Shown: positions 1-8,078 of the stretch, in pieces | Layout: the number at the start of each line of letters is the position of its first letter | Position numbering within the stretch: position 1 is the first letter of the stretch | Origin: an uncultured Akkermansia sp. | GTDB taxonomy: Bacteria; Verrucomicrobiota; Verrucomicrobiia; Verrucomicrobiales; Akkermansiaceae | NCBI GenBank assembly: GCA_947624205.1 | Contig: CANQJI010000024.1 | Coordinates: 1-32,343, forward strand | Direction of reading: 5' to 3' | Length of the DNA stretch: 32,343 nucleotides | The notes under the pieces: model-generated | What the model was told of the DNA's origin: nothing | The model's input: the letters and a program-made list of their open reading frames with translations, nothing else | The model's database searches: none | Position numbers and translations under genes: made by a program

Positions 1-4
1 GATT

Positions 5-34
5 TTGCCCACAAACGCCAAATCCTGCTATAAT
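5..34 (+). promoter_or_regulatory. Candidate sigma-70 promoter with extended -10
   Basis: TTGCCC (5-10) lies 18 nt before a perfect TATAAT (29-34), which is preceded by TGC (26-28), an extended -10. Transcription would start near 41. The nearest plus-strand gene is the phosphate permease at 377, so the leader would be over 330 nt long. It may instead serve a small unrecognised transcript. Confidence 0.45.
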
Positions 35-376
35 CACGCTCTCTGCCCATGAAATATATTTTCTTGGGACGCATGTGATGTGCATCAGGAAATACGCTTA
101 TTACTTGCAAGTTTTGTGGTTTGGTTTCTTGTTTGTTGATATTGTGCTTATTGTGTATATTTTGTAAATTTTGGTGTGTGATGAAGGAATGAGGATTCCT
201 ACAGCTGGGCGTTGCAAGCCTCCCCGAGTCTCACTTTCTTTGGCAGCAAAAGCAATTAGTATCAGTTTGTTTAGGGGGGATCTTACGGCATTGCTTTCAC
301 GCGTTTGGGCTAGGCAGGGGCGTGTGGAATTTTTCTTGTCAAAAACGGAGAGGCGTGGTAGAGAGAATGCGAGCAG
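35..376. other. Gene-free leader region upstream of the phosphate permease
   Basis: I see no convincing gene here. Open frames starting at 171 and 322 read across the permease start in other frames and look like chance. A small perfect hairpin with a GAGG loop occupies 185-200 (stems 185-190 and 195-200). The stretch 121-175 is very T-rich and could hold a second, weaker promoter (TTGATA at 136-141 with TATTTT at 158-163). No riboswitch fold is recognised and no Pho-box could be identified by eye. Confidence 0.4.
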
Positions 377-2587
377 ATGGACTGGATCTATTACATCATT
401 TACGGCGTGTTGCTATTGCTTTCGGTGTTTGGATTAAAGGTTGGAGTGAGCAACGATGCGGCAAACTTTTTAAACTCATCGCTTGGTTGCCGGGCTGGGA
501 ATTTCAACACGGTGGCGGCAGTGGCAGCAGTGGGTGTTCTGCTGGGGGCAAGTTTTTCCAGTGGGATGATGGAAGTGGCACGCAGTGGTGTGTTCAACCC
601 CGCGATGTTCAGTTTTCACGAGGTAATGCTGTTGTTTTTGGCGGTGATGATTTCCAACGTTATCTTGTTGGATCTGTACAACACGCTTGGGTTACCGACG
701 TCCACAACAATCTCACTTGTATTTGCGTTGCTGGGGTCGTCGTTGGGTATGGCGGTGTATAGCAAGGATATGGCGACGGATGATTTTCCGTTGGCGGCAT
801 ACATCAACACCAGTAATGCCTTTGCCATCGTGGTGGCGATTTTTGTTTCGGTCATCATCGCGTTTACGCTTGGCTCATGTGTGATGTGGTTTGCGCGATT
901 ACTCTTCAGCTTCCATTATACGAGAGCTTATAGGTACATCGGCCCGCTGTGGTGTGGCAGTGCATTGACGGCAATCACGTACTTTGCGATCTTCAAGGGA
1001 CTCAAGGATAGTTCTATGCTTTCGCCAGAGATGAAGGCGGCGTTGAACGCAGATGTGGGTGCGGCAATGCTGTGGTGTTGGGTGGCATGGCTTGGCATCA
1101 TGGCTTTTCTACAATACGTTTGCCGGGTGAATACATTGCGCATTGCAGTGCTCAGCGGCACAGGGGCGTTGGCTCTTGCTTTTGCCGGGAACGATCTTGT
1201 GAACTTCATCGGAGTGTTTATGGCGGCACATTCCAGCATCTTTGATATCGCGGTGAATCACGCTGGGGGTGTCGCTGGCATGAAGATGAATGCGCTGGCG
1301 GAGCAATCCATTCAGGCTCCGCCGATATATCTCCTCACAGCGGGGCTCATCATGGTGGCGTCGCTCTTCTTTTCCAAAAATGCACGCAAGGTGACGGAAA
1401 CCGAGTTGAAACTTTCATCGTCCAATACCGGCAAGGAGCGTTTTGGTTCCAGTTTGCCGGCACGCGTGTTGGTGCGCTATGCACTGAACGCCTCTCGCTT
1501 TATTGAGCGCGTCACACCCAGACCTGTTGCAAATTTTGTGGGGAAGCGCTTTGCTCCGCTCAGTCCGGAGGAGGAGACTGGCACGAATTATGATCTTGTG
1601 CGCGGTTCGGTGAATCTGACCACAGCTGCTTTGCTCATTTCCATTGCCACCTCGTGGAAGATGCCCCTCTCCACTACTTATGTCACCTTCATGGTGGCAA
1701 TGGGTTCATCTTTGGCGGACCGTGCCTGGGGGCGCGACAGTGCGGTGTATCGCATCACCGGTGTTCTCACCGTAACAGGTGGGTGGTTCCTCACAGCTAT
1801 CGGCGCATGTCTTGCATCATTTGGCGTGGCGTTGGCATTGGCGTATGGCGGGATGTGGGCTGTGTACGGAATGATTGTCTTGGCGCTGGCGTTACTGGTT
1901 CGCTCTACCTTCCTGACGCATGGGGATAAACAGGAATACCGCTTGTTGGATGTAAGCAGGGATGCACAGATACGTGAGTACGGGGCAGCAGCAGCGGGGC
2001 GACTAGGGCGAATGGTGGGTATTTACAATGCCATGGTGAAGGCGCTTCTCACCGAGGATCGAGAGTCTCTGAAACGGCTTCGCAAGAAAGCACGTTCTAT
2101 CAAGCAGGATTTAAAACTCGTGAAAGAGAACGAGGTGCTTCCTGCGTTGCCGAGTATTCCGAAAGAACAAGCGGATCGTGGGCAGCTTATCTTCCGAATT
2201 GTAGAGATTTCCATCTCCACATGTGAGTGTCTGCTAACCTTGGTGAAGGCGAGTTACAATCACATTGATAATAACCACACCGGATTAAACGAGGATCAAG
2301 CACGCGATCTGCTTGCGCTTACCGGTAAAATCGGTCGATTTTACCCGGACCTCATTGACATGCTCAAAGAGGGAAACTATGCGGGTATAGACGAATTGCT
2401 AGGTGGATCCGAACAACTTGGGGAGGAATTTGCCGAGTGCATTACTCGTCATCTCATGCAGAATGCAACGGATGAAAGCGGGATGCGTACCGGTATTCTC
2501 TACCTCACATTGCTGAATGAAACGCGCGCTATGGTGAGTCATGCCTTTGCCCTCATCGCTCGTATCGAGGAACTTTACAAGGGGTGA
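377..2587 (+). CDS. PiT-family inorganic phosphate transporter with C-terminal PhoU-like domain
   Basis: This is an integral membrane permease for inorganic phosphate, normally coupled to protons or sodium. The PHO4/PiT signature occurs twice, as expected for its two inverted halves: SNDAANF at residues 25-31 and GNDLVNF near residue 271. Numerous hydrophobic segments fill the first ~515 residues. A third conserved membrane block (NLTTAALLISIATSWKMPLS) lies near residue 415. The last ~200 residues are soluble, helical and charged, resembling PhoU, which is known in the long (~730-750 residue) PiT proteins of Bacteroidetes and Verrucomicrobia. The first ATG is used; upstream spacing gives only a weak purine-rich stretch. 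It is a single gene followed by a hairpin terminator. PhoU-like fusion suggests transport is gated by phosphate status, which is inference. Confidence 0.92.
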   Translation: MDWIYYIIYGVLLLLSVFGLKVGVSNDAANFLNSSLGCRAGNFNTVAAVAAVGVLLGASFSSGMMEVARSGVFNPAMFSFHEVMLLFLAVMISNVILLDLYNTLGLPTSTTISLVFALLGSSLGMAVYSKDMATDDFPLAAYINTSNAFAIVVAIFVSVIIAFTLGSCVMWFARLLFSFHYTRAYRYIGPLWCGSALTAITYFAIFKGLKDSSMLSPEMKAALNADVGAAMLWCWVAWLGIMAFLQYVCRVNTLRIAVLSGTGALALAFAGNDLVNFIGVFMAAHSSIFDIAVNHAGGVAGMKMNALAEQSIQAPPIYLLTAGLIMVASLFFSKNARKVTETELKLSSSNTGKERFGSSLPARVLVRYALNASRFIERVTPRPVANFVGKRFAPLSPEEETGTNYDLVRGSVNLTTAALLISIATSWKMPLSTTYVTFMVAMGSSLADRAWGRDSAVYRITGVLTVTGGWFLTAIGACLASFGVALALAYGGMWAVYGMIVLALALLVRSTFLTHGDKQEYRLLDVSRDAQIREYGAAAAGRLGRMVGIYNAMVKALLTEDRESLKRLRKKARSIKQDLKLVKENEVLPALPSIPKEQADRGQLIFRIVEISISTCECLLTLVKASYNHIDNNHTGLNEDQARDLLALTGKIGRFYPDLIDMLKEGNYAGIDELLGGSEQLGEEFAECITRHLMQNATDESGMRTGILYLTLLNETRAMVSHAFALIARIEELYKG

Positions 2588-2601
2588 ATGGGACAATACA
2601 G

Positions 2602-2629
2602 GGCAAACACATTAGAAAATGTGTTTGCC
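2602..2629 (+). terminator. Hairpin after the phosphate permease
   Basis: A perfect 12-bp stem (2602-2613 with 2618-2629) and a 4-nt loop begin 14 nt after the stop codon. No real T-tract follows on the plus strand, so it may be a transcript-end stabiliser or a repeat palindrome rather than a full intrinsic terminator. It shares GGGCAAAC with the hairpin at 2808-2831. Confidence 0.55.
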
Positions 2630-3198
2630 TATGTACGATTTATTCATAATGTGCGCGTTGCGCAGATTTTTTTCGGATCATTAATGTGTGCTGAGGTCCC
2701 TCTAGAGCCATCATCATGATGACTTCTGATTGTCATGATTTTTGATGCGTATGAACGATAACATCAGTCAATAAGGTCATTCCTCTGTTGATTAACTTCT
2801 CTCAAATGCGTTTGCCCTGTGGGGCAAACGCGGCGTGCAAAGGACATACGTCGCGCGGAGGTATCCCTGCCGATAGGTAAAGAATGTGCAAAAAATGGGC
2901 AGGAACGATGCGTCTAATACCTCCGCACATTCGGTGACATCAGGGAGGAAGAGGCACCTACCGAGATGCTGAAGGTTGGATGATTTGCGCTGTACAAATT
3001 CGACAAGTGCCGGGATAGGTGCGCCGTCACCCGGATTCACCAGAGTTCGGTGTTTTGGAGGGTGTTCTTCGATAACGGGCAAGCGTAACCCCGATTGCTC
3101 AATTCATGAGATATGCTTCCTGAAGAGAAAGGCAGGAAATCAGGGAAAGGAAGATTCTGAAATCAACCGTCCGAAGAAGGGAAAAGGTAGGGATCTGC
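2630..3198. other. Gene-poor stretch with a second palindrome and a weak minus-strand frame
   Basis: No recognised gene lies here. A perfect 10-bp palindrome occupies 2808-2817/2822-2831 with a 4-nt loop. A minus-strand open frame from 3082 to 2792 (96 codons, starting MPVIEEHPPKHRTL) follows the RNase H-like gene by about 116 nt. It could be a small orphan protein or a decayed C-terminal piece; I recognise no family, and its last codons run through the palindrome. A short hairpin (TTCCTG/CAGGAA) is present near 3118-3140. Confidence 0.35.
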
Positions 3199-3771
3199 TC
3201 AACTGCTGGATGCCCAATCCACGGGAACTTTTTCAAGTTCACCGCGGCGATTTTCGTAGAGAACGTGACCATGCTGTACCCCGAATTTATGCACTTCCAT
3301 GGTAACTTTGACATCGTAACAACAGTAGCGGGCAATTTTGAGCAAGTAATCTTTATCATGTGTTTCCTCGTAGGCGGACCACCACTTAAGAGCATCGGTT
3401 CCTTCAGCGGTTTTCGAGTGACCGCCAAGGGTGGGTCGAGCGACAGAATCAAGTTTGAGGCGGTGTCCGAGCTGATTGGAGAGATAGGTGCAGAGATCAA
3501 GGTTATTGCTTACATCGGCAATATTCCAGAACGTGTAGGCTTGCAAAACACCGTAGTCGAAGTTAATGTGGTTATAGCCGACAACAAGGTCGGCTGTGCG
3601 CAGCTGTTCAATGAGTTCTTCTGCCTCTTCCTCGCGGAAGATACGGTAAGAATTATCAGCAGTCGAGAATGTGACACCGACGGACATTCCCATGCGTTCC
3701 GTGTATTCCCAGCCGCCAACCTGGGTGGCGGAGCGGCGCGTTTCAAGGTCGAAGTAAACAATGTTTTTCAT
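3199..3771 (-). CDS. RNase H-fold (DEDD exonuclease-like) protein
   Basis: This 190-residue protein begins MKNIVYFDLET, a typical first metal-binding motif (D-x-E at residues 8-10) of DEDD-type 3'-5' exonucleases and YprB-like RNase H-fold proteins. A second motif, VVGYNHINFDY, near residues 63-73 fits ExoII (N..xD). A CCYDVKVT block near residues 149-156 fits ExoIII, with the late Asp. This compact single-domain form is familiar from Verrucomicrobia and Planctomycetes genomes. Substrate is unknown; DNA or RNA 3'-end trimming is inferred. Its ATG overlaps the stop of trmL by 4 nt (positions 3768-3771), so the two are probably translationally coupled, which hints at an RNA-related role. Confidence 0.75.
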   Translation of the reverse strand: MKNIVYFDLETRRSATQVGGWEYTERMGMSVGVTFSTADNSYRIFREEEAEELIEQLRTADLVVGYNHINFDYGVLQAYTFWNIADVSNNLDLCTYLSNQLGHRLKLDSVARPTLGGHSKTAEGTDALKWWSAYEETHDKDYLLKIARYCCYDVKVTMEVHKFGVQHGHVLYENRRGELEKVPVDWASSS

Positions 3772-4235
3772 GAGGGAAAGGAAATGCAGCGTAATGCTTC
3801 GTAGAGTACGATAGCGATGGAGGTGGAGAGATTCAGAGATCGGGCATGTTGTCCGGGCATTGGAATGCGCAGAGTTTGTGCCGCGTGATCGCGAAGCAAG
3901 TACTCCGGCAGACCGCGGGACTCAGGACCGAACACAAGATAGTCACCCCTCTTCCACGGGGTGGGGGGCATCCATATTGAAGCGGTAGCTTTGGTAGAAA
4001 GGAAGTGAAACTGCGTCGGAGAATCGGCGGAAGAAAGCAACTGCTCCATGCTGTCCCAGACGAACAAAGGAACGTATTGCCAGTAGTCAAGACCGACGCG
4101 CCGGAGGTACTTTTCTTCCAGACTGAACCCGAGGGGGCGGATAAGATGCAATTCCGCCCCGGTGGCGACGGCCAAACGACCAGCTGCACCGGTGTTGTGC
4201 GGGATCTCGGGGTGGTAGAGTACGATGCGAAGCAT
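3768..4235 (-). CDS. trmL: tRNA (cytidine(34)-2'-O)-methyltransferase TrmL
   Basis: This SPOUT-class methyltransferase 2'-O-methylates the wobble base of tRNA-Leu isoacceptors. At 155 residues it has the normal TrmL length. The N-terminus MLRIVLYHPEIPHNTGAAGR matches the family opening (PEIPxNTGxxxR). The SPOUT knot elements are visible: FGPESRGLPEYLL near residues 103-115, and IPMPGQHARSLNLSTSIAIV near 124-143, where RSLNLS is the cofactor-binding loop of the family. It lies 18 nt downstream of the IF-1-like gene and overlaps the next gene by 4 nt, forming a small translation-related operon. Confidence 0.93.
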   Translation of the reverse strand: MLRIVLYHPEIPHNTGAAGRLAVATGAELHLIRPLGFSLEEKYLRRVGLDYWQYVPLFVWDSMEQLLSSADSPTQFHFLSTKATASIWMPPTPWKRGDYLVFGPESRGLPEYLLRDHAAQTLRIPMPGQHARSLNLSTSIAIVLYEALRCISFPS

Positions 4236-4253
4236 AGTAGAAAGGGAGAGGAA

Positions 4254-4490
4254 TCAGATTCGGGCACGGATCCGAGCACGATCAAAGTCTGCCGGATTGA
4301 TAACGACACGTACCTTCTCACCTTGCGTGAGAGTGCCGAGATTTTCCAGCTCTCTGCGTTGCAGAAAGGCAATGGTTATCTTGCCGTTCGGCAGCGTAGC
4401 GCGGTAGGCGGCAGGAGCGATCTGATGTGAGATAGTGCATGTAGTTTCGACGAATTGGGAGGGATAGCTTGAGGAGGCAGAGCGACTCAT
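4254..4490 (-). CDS. IF-1-like small S1/OB-fold protein
   Basis: This 78-residue protein has a single S1-type OB fold resembling translation initiation factor IF-1. The YRATLPNGKITIAFLQRREL segment parallels the IF-1 strand pair (YxVxLPNGxxxxAxxxGK). EKVRVVINPADFDRARI parallels the IF-1 ending (DxVxVExxPYDLxxGRI). The match is divergent: the canonical HISGKMRKN region is replaced, and the N-terminal 13 residues are Ser-rich. It could be a second IF-1 paralogue or an RNA-binding OB protein that no longer acts in initiation. A standard infA is expected elsewhere in the genome. It heads the trmL operon. Confidence 0.65.
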   Translation of the reverse strand: MSRSASSSYPSQFVETTCTISHQIAPAAYRATLPNGKITIAFLQRRELENLGTLTQGEKVRVVINPADFDRARIRARI

Positions 4491-4797
4491 GAGATGGAGA
4501 GAAGGCAGGGTAGTTCGAAATCAGTTTGTTCTAAGAGAAATCTGCATCGGAGAGGGAAAGAAGGATATGATTCTTGCAAAGAGAGACATGAGGGAGTCAC
4601 ATACGATTGGGGGTGCTTATGAGTCAAGGCTGGATCGCATCGCATCGCTTGAGATGGCTGTTATTTCCAAGTAAAGGAGGGCATAAGTGCGACGGGAGTA
4701 CGGACGATGAAATACTCTCTTCCTGATAAAATGCTTTCAGAGGGGCATGTCAGAGTGGATGGAGGGGACACCATTTTTAATAGGGAACGGCAGAAGA
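4491..4797. other. Intergenic region between the AsmA-like and IF-1-like genes
   Basis: No gene is seen in these 307 nt. A CGATGCGATGCGAT-type short direct repeat lies near 4630-4650. The only regulatory element I can propose is the minus-strand promoter at 4598-4627. No clear terminator follows the AsmA-like gene, so read-through into the trmL cluster is possible. Confidence 0.4.
4598..4627 (-). promoter_or_regulatory. Possible promoter of the IF-1-like/trmL operon
   Basis: Read on the minus strand, TTGACT (complement of 4622-4627) is followed after 18 nt by TATGTG (complement of 4598-4603). The -35 is good but the -10 is weak. It sits about 110 nt before the IF-1-like start. Confidence 0.35.
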
Positions 4798-6429
4798 TTA
4801 GAGTAGGAGGTTGAGCCCGGAATTGATGATATTTTTGGCGCTGTGTATGGGTACCTCTTGCGGCTGTGAGGAGGACTCTTTCTCTTCGTCACGCCTTTCA
4901 TTTTCATCAGGGGTGGGGATCTCGCTCGGTTGTTGCTGTGGGGCAATAGGGAAGATAAGACCCCGAATCGCATCATTCACTCGTGATTTGATCTCGGTGG
5001 ACTTTTGTGAAATCAAGGAGGAAAGACGTGCACTGAGATCTTCGTGGGGATCGTTGATCGTACCACTGAGGTTGATCGTAATCCAAACAAAATTCGGCGC
5101 GCTGGACTCTTTGCTGAAAAGATGCTCAGTGAGAGGGGAATCCGGTAAACCGAGTGAGGAAAGAGTGCTCAGAGGAAGGCCCAGGCGAAGAGATCCCGAA
5201 AGAGAGCCGTCTATTCCTGTGATAATATGACCTTTCAGGCGTAGGATATCTCCTTTTGCGCGAATGTCGATATTATCCCATAGCAGGGCTTCTCCAATGT
5301 TGTGCTGCGGGTCGCAGTAAGGAAATTTGAGATTGCAGGAGGCTTGTTGCAATTCGATTTTCTTAAGATTGGGACGATTTGGTATACGAAGCTCGCTAAG
5401 CAGTGAGAGACCTGAGACGGCCGCATTTTCTGCCCACAACTTGCCAGACATTTCCCATTCACCCGTTTCCCCTTGCCCAGAGAGGGAAAAATCCCCGTTC
5501 AGGGAGCCCAAGAGACTTTGTTTGAGTTTTCCGCTGAGGAGATGTTCGAGGTCTGCTTGTCTCAGTTCCAGACGAGCTGTCCATAGCCCACTGCGTCGCG
5601 AATAGGTGCCTGAAGCGTACAGTTCCCCGGGAGAGAGGAGGAAACGACTCGAACGGAGTACGAGTGGCTCACCTCCCATCAGCAATTCAGCATTTTTCAG
5701 ACCGCACTGAGGAAGCATGGAAGTGGGCGTAGTGACACGACCGTTCTCCAGTTTGAGGTTCCAGACGCGCTGACTGGGGTGGGGATGTGAGGCAACTGCG
5801 AGTTTGTATCCCTGTAGCTTGAATTCACCGATGGGGGTGCGAAAGTTTGTATCGGCGTAGTACGCGGTGAAGTTATGCATTTGGATGCTTTTGAAAAAGC
5901 CTCTTCCTTTACTCTCGACGCCATTGGGCGTGGTAGTCTGTGTTTTCTTTCCACGAGAGTTCGCAGAACGGAGTTTCTTTTTGGGAGAAGCAGTAGAGTT
6001 GCCGAGCTGAAGCGTGATGAAGAGTTCATCCGATGAAAACTGGGAAAAGCGCAGAATGCGGTGCCAGAGGGCAGAGCATTCCGGTCGTGCATGAAGATCG
6101 TGTACGCTCATTTCCGAAACGATTCCCATGTCCTTCATTTCGATGCGAGGAAGTTTCAAAAGACTTGATTCCTCAACGGTGAGATTTTGTGGGATGTACA
6201 CTTGTCGCGCCCCAGTCGTATCGCGTAGCTTTTCGATGAAGAACTGCCGGAATCCGTCCCCCTGTAGCCAGGAAAATACACAGGAGTATCCGACCACCCC
6301 AATGATGAGAATGAGAACCGGCACTGAGGCTAAAATGGCAAGAGAAATTCGCAGACGTCGACCGAAGGAGGCATTGACCTTCGTTGTTTTTCCGGTTCTG
6401 CGTCGCTGAGGGGACGTTCGGCGTGCCAT
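4798..6429 (-). CDS. AsmA-like membrane-anchored periplasmic protein
   Basis: This 543-residue protein has a basic cytoplasmic N-terminus (residues 1-27, rich in Arg/Lys/Thr), one strong transmembrane segment at about 28-52 and a long periplasmic part. The body is predicted beta-rich with repeated amphipathic stretches (for example LNGDFSLSGQ, WEMSGKLWAENAAVSGL, LSGSLRLGL), the pattern of AsmA/TamB-type proteins that act in envelope lipid or outer-membrane protein homeostasis. A hydrophilic Glu/Ser/Pro linker near 500-525 precedes a short C-terminal helix. I cannot see a catalytic motif. The AsmA assignment is by architecture, not by a recognised signature, so hypothetical membrane protein is the safe name. 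The gene is divergent from the small lipoprotein gene. Confidence 0.7.
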   Translation of the reverse strand: MARRTSPQRRRTGKTTKVNASFGRRLRISLAILASVPVLILIIGVVGYSCVFSWLQGDGFRQFFIEKLRDTTGARQVYIPQNLTVEESSLLKLPRIEMKDMGIVSEMSVHDLHARPECSALWHRILRFSQFSSDELFITLQLGNSTASPKKKLRSANSRGKKTQTTTPNGVESKGRGFFKSIQMHNFTAYYADTNFRTPIGEFKLQGYKLAVASHPHPSQRVWNLKLENGRVTTPTSMLPQCGLKNAELLMGGEPLVLRSSRFLLSPGELYASGTYSRRSGLWTARLELRQADLEHLLSGKLKQSLLGSLNGDFSLSGQGETGEWEMSGKLWAENAAVSGLSLLSELRIPNRPNLKKIELQQASCNLKFPYCDPQHNIGEALLWDNIDIRAKGDILRLKGHIITGIDGSLSGSLRLGLPLSTLSSLGLPDSPLTEHLFSKESSAPNFVWITINLSGTINDPHEDLSARLSSLISQKSTEIKSRVNDAIRGLIFPIAPQQQPSEIPTPDENERRDEEKESSSQPQEVPIHSAKNIINSGLNLLL

Positions 6430-6713
6430 AACGGATTTCTTTTAGCATACAGACCTTTGCTGATGCAAGCGAAAAGTCCTCCGTTCGAGAGGAAATACAC
6501 CGGAGCAAAAGCGTGAGGTTGAGGAAGGACGCTGAGGAAGCTGTGTGTACTCGTTTTGAATATTGTAAAGTGAGCAGGAGCCGTTTCATCCGTACTGTCC
6601 GGAGAGACAGAGTTTCCCTTATCTCCGGTGTTTTGCTCAGAAAATCGCACATGGAACATCATCACACAGCAGAGCATGATGTGAAAAAACTCGATTTTCT
6701 CACAAATTCTTTA
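6430..6713. other. Divergent intergenic region with two hairpins
   Basis: No gene is supported between the AsmA-like gene and the promoter at 6714. Two perfect 7-bp palindromes occur: 6599-6605/6622-6628 and 6656-6662/6676-6682. Neither has a T-tract on the strand of a neighbouring gene. A minus-strand TATGCT near 6444-6449 could be the -10 of the AsmA-like gene, but I see no good -35. Confidence 0.35.
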
Positions 6714-6742
6714 TTGACTCTGAAGAGAGCTTGTGCTTCAAT
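6714..6742 (+). promoter_or_regulatory. Promoter of the small lipoprotein gene
   Basis: TTGACT (6714-6719) is separated by 17 nt from TTCAAT (6737-6742), with TGC (6734-6736) forming an extended -10. The predicted start near 6749 leaves a leader of only about 17 nt before the ATG. Confidence 0.6.
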
Positions 6743-6765
6743 ACGACTGAGAAATCTTTTTTACC

Positions 6766-6942
6766 ATGAAAGCTCCACTCACTCTTGCCGCTCTTCTTCT
6801 TGGTTCCCTAGTGCTCGGTTCATGCTGCTGCCAGTCGCAGTCGATGCCTGCACTGCGTCCGATGCCGCGGAATTTAGCGCAGGATAACCTGCAACCGGCC
6901 TATGTGGCTCCGGTGAAGGTGTTTACCGAAAAAGGTAAGTAA
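6766..6942 (+). CDS. Small lipoprotein, 58 residues
   Basis: A short gene encodes a 58-residue precursor. It has a lysine at residue 2, a hydrophobic signal (APLTLAALLLGSLVLGS) and a lipobox LGSC with Cys20, followed by two more cysteines. The mature part would be only about 39 residues, polar and proline-containing, ending VKVFTEKGK. The gene has its own extended -10 promoter at 6714-6742 and a textbook intrinsic terminator at 7009-7042, so it is an independent transcription unit. I recognise no family. It precedes an ExbB/ExbD module, so an envelope role is likely, but that is inference. Confidence 0.75.
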   Translation: MKAPLTLAALLLGSLVLGSCCCQSQSMPALRPMPRNLAQDNLQPAYVAPVKVFTEKGK

Positions 6943-7008
6943 AGATCCCGTTGCGATATTGGCAGAGGGGAGACGCTAGGCTTCCCCGTTTGCGAGTGCC
7001 GTTTTGAT

Positions 7009-7042
7009 GGAGTCGTTGCCCAAGTGCAGCGGCTCCTTTTTT
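7009..7042 (+). terminator. Intrinsic terminator of the small lipoprotein gene
   Basis: An 11-bp stem with two G-U pairs (7009-7019 with 7026-7036), a 6-nt loop and a run of six T (7037-7042) form a classic Rho-independent terminator. It ends about 33 nt before the -35 of the exbB promoter. Confidence 0.85.
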
Positions 7043-7074
7043 AGGAATAATTCTCAGGATTCTGCAATTCTTTC

Positions 7075-7103
7075 TTGCATTACCGAAAAAAATGGGTTAA
7101 ATA
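7075..7103 (+). promoter_or_regulatory. Promoter of the exbB-exbD-TPR operon
   Basis: TTGCAT (7075-7080) is followed after 17 nt by TAAATA (7098-7103). The predicted start near 7110 fits either candidate ATG of the ExbB-like gene (7128 or 7143). Confidence 0.5.
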
Positions 7104-7142
7104 GAAACTTGTTCATTCTGCACCGACATGAGTTTTACTACT

Positions 7143-7967
7143 ATGAAAAACACCGTAATTCGCGCCGCATTTCGTGCCCTGTCTCTTGGGATGGTGGCAG
7201 TGTTCGTTCTTCCTGCCGCTTTCGCTCAGGAGGCTGAGGCAGCAGGGGCTGTCGTCCAAAAATCCATGTTGGATAAGTGGGTGATTGATGGTGGCTGGAC
7301 CATGATACCGCTCGTGGCATTGCTCGCAGCGACCTTGTTTTTGCTGGTCTTCTGTATGATGGCTCTCACGAAGGAAAAATTCTGCCCCGAGGAGCTGCGG
7401 GCTCAGCTGTTGGCTCTCATGGCAGATTGCCGTGTGCAGTCGGCAATTCAACTTGCCACTACGAGTCCTACCTTCTTAGGGCGTCTGGTTGCTTACGCCT
7501 TACCGAACATTGATGCCAATCGTCCGGAGGATCTCGGCAAGGATGGCATAGAGGATGCCATAGCGGATTTCACCGCAAATGAGCGACCACAGACGATGAG
7601 ATATGTGGACATGCTCGCTCTGTGCGGTTCCATTGCCCCGTCCATTGGACTGTTTGGAACGGTGCAAGGCATGGTGGGTGCATTTGCTATTTTGGCTGAA
7701 TCGGGACAGGCCGATCCCACCCAGTTGGCAGGTTCTATCTCTGTGGCTTTGCTCACCACGTTCTGGGGGTTGATCATCTCCATCATTGCTATTCCCGGCT
7801 TCTTCTTCCTTAAGAAACACGCCCAAGCTCTTGAGGCAGACTGCGTGAATACGATTGAGGAGATGGTGAATACTTCCATCAACGTTATCAATGCAGAAGC
7901 TCAGCTCGCGCGCATCCCGGAGGGACTTGACACCGGTGATGAAGAGGAAGTGACAGAGGAGGCGTAA
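7143..7967 (+). CDS. MotA/TolQ/ExbB family proton channel protein
   Basis: This is the channel subunit of an ExbB-ExbD (TolQ-TolR) motor in the inner membrane. A cleavable-looking signal (MKNTVIRAAF through VLPAAFAQ) is followed by a membrane segment in WTMIPLVALLAATLFLLVFC. The family core comes next: SIAPSIGLFGTVQGMVGAF (membrane helix 2) and SISVALLTTFWGLIISIIAI (helix 3, with the conserved Thr/Ser facing the ExbD Asp). A Glu-rich tail (EEEVTEEA) ends the protein. An in-frame ATG at 7128 would add MSFTT. I chose 7143 because the signal peptide then begins MKN and the ACTACTATGA context matches other starts here. Two ExbD genes follow in the same direction. An N-terminal signal on ExbB is common in Bacteroidetes and Verrucomicrobia. 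Confidence 0.9.
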   Translation: MKNTVIRAAFRALSLGMVAVFVLPAAFAQEAEAAGAVVQKSMLDKWVIDGGWTMIPLVALLAATLFLLVFCMMALTKEKFCPEELRAQLLALMADCRVQSAIQLATTSPTFLGRLVAYALPNIDANRPEDLGKDGIEDAIADFTANERPQTMRYVDMLALCGSIAPSIGLFGTVQGMVGAFAILAESGQADPTQLAGSISVALLTTFWGLIISIIAIPGFFFLKKHAQALEADCVNTIEEMVNTSINVINAEAQLARIPEGLDTGDEEEVTEEA

Positions 7968-8078
7968 ACTCAGTAGAAGGTTTGCTCGGCGGGAGGAGCC
8001 GGAACTTTCAACGGAACCGCGGGCTTCTATCGTCGAAATCCTTGGCGAGTCGTTCCAATCAATCACAAACAGCACGAT

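Noticed and set aside
171..762. Plus-strand frames at 171-437 and 322-762
   Set aside because: They overlap the permease start in other frames and have no recognisable sequence.
6330..6677. Minus-strand frames upstream of the AsmA-like gene
   Set aside because: They overlap the real AsmA-like start in another frame and cover a region with palindromes; no protein-like pattern is seen.
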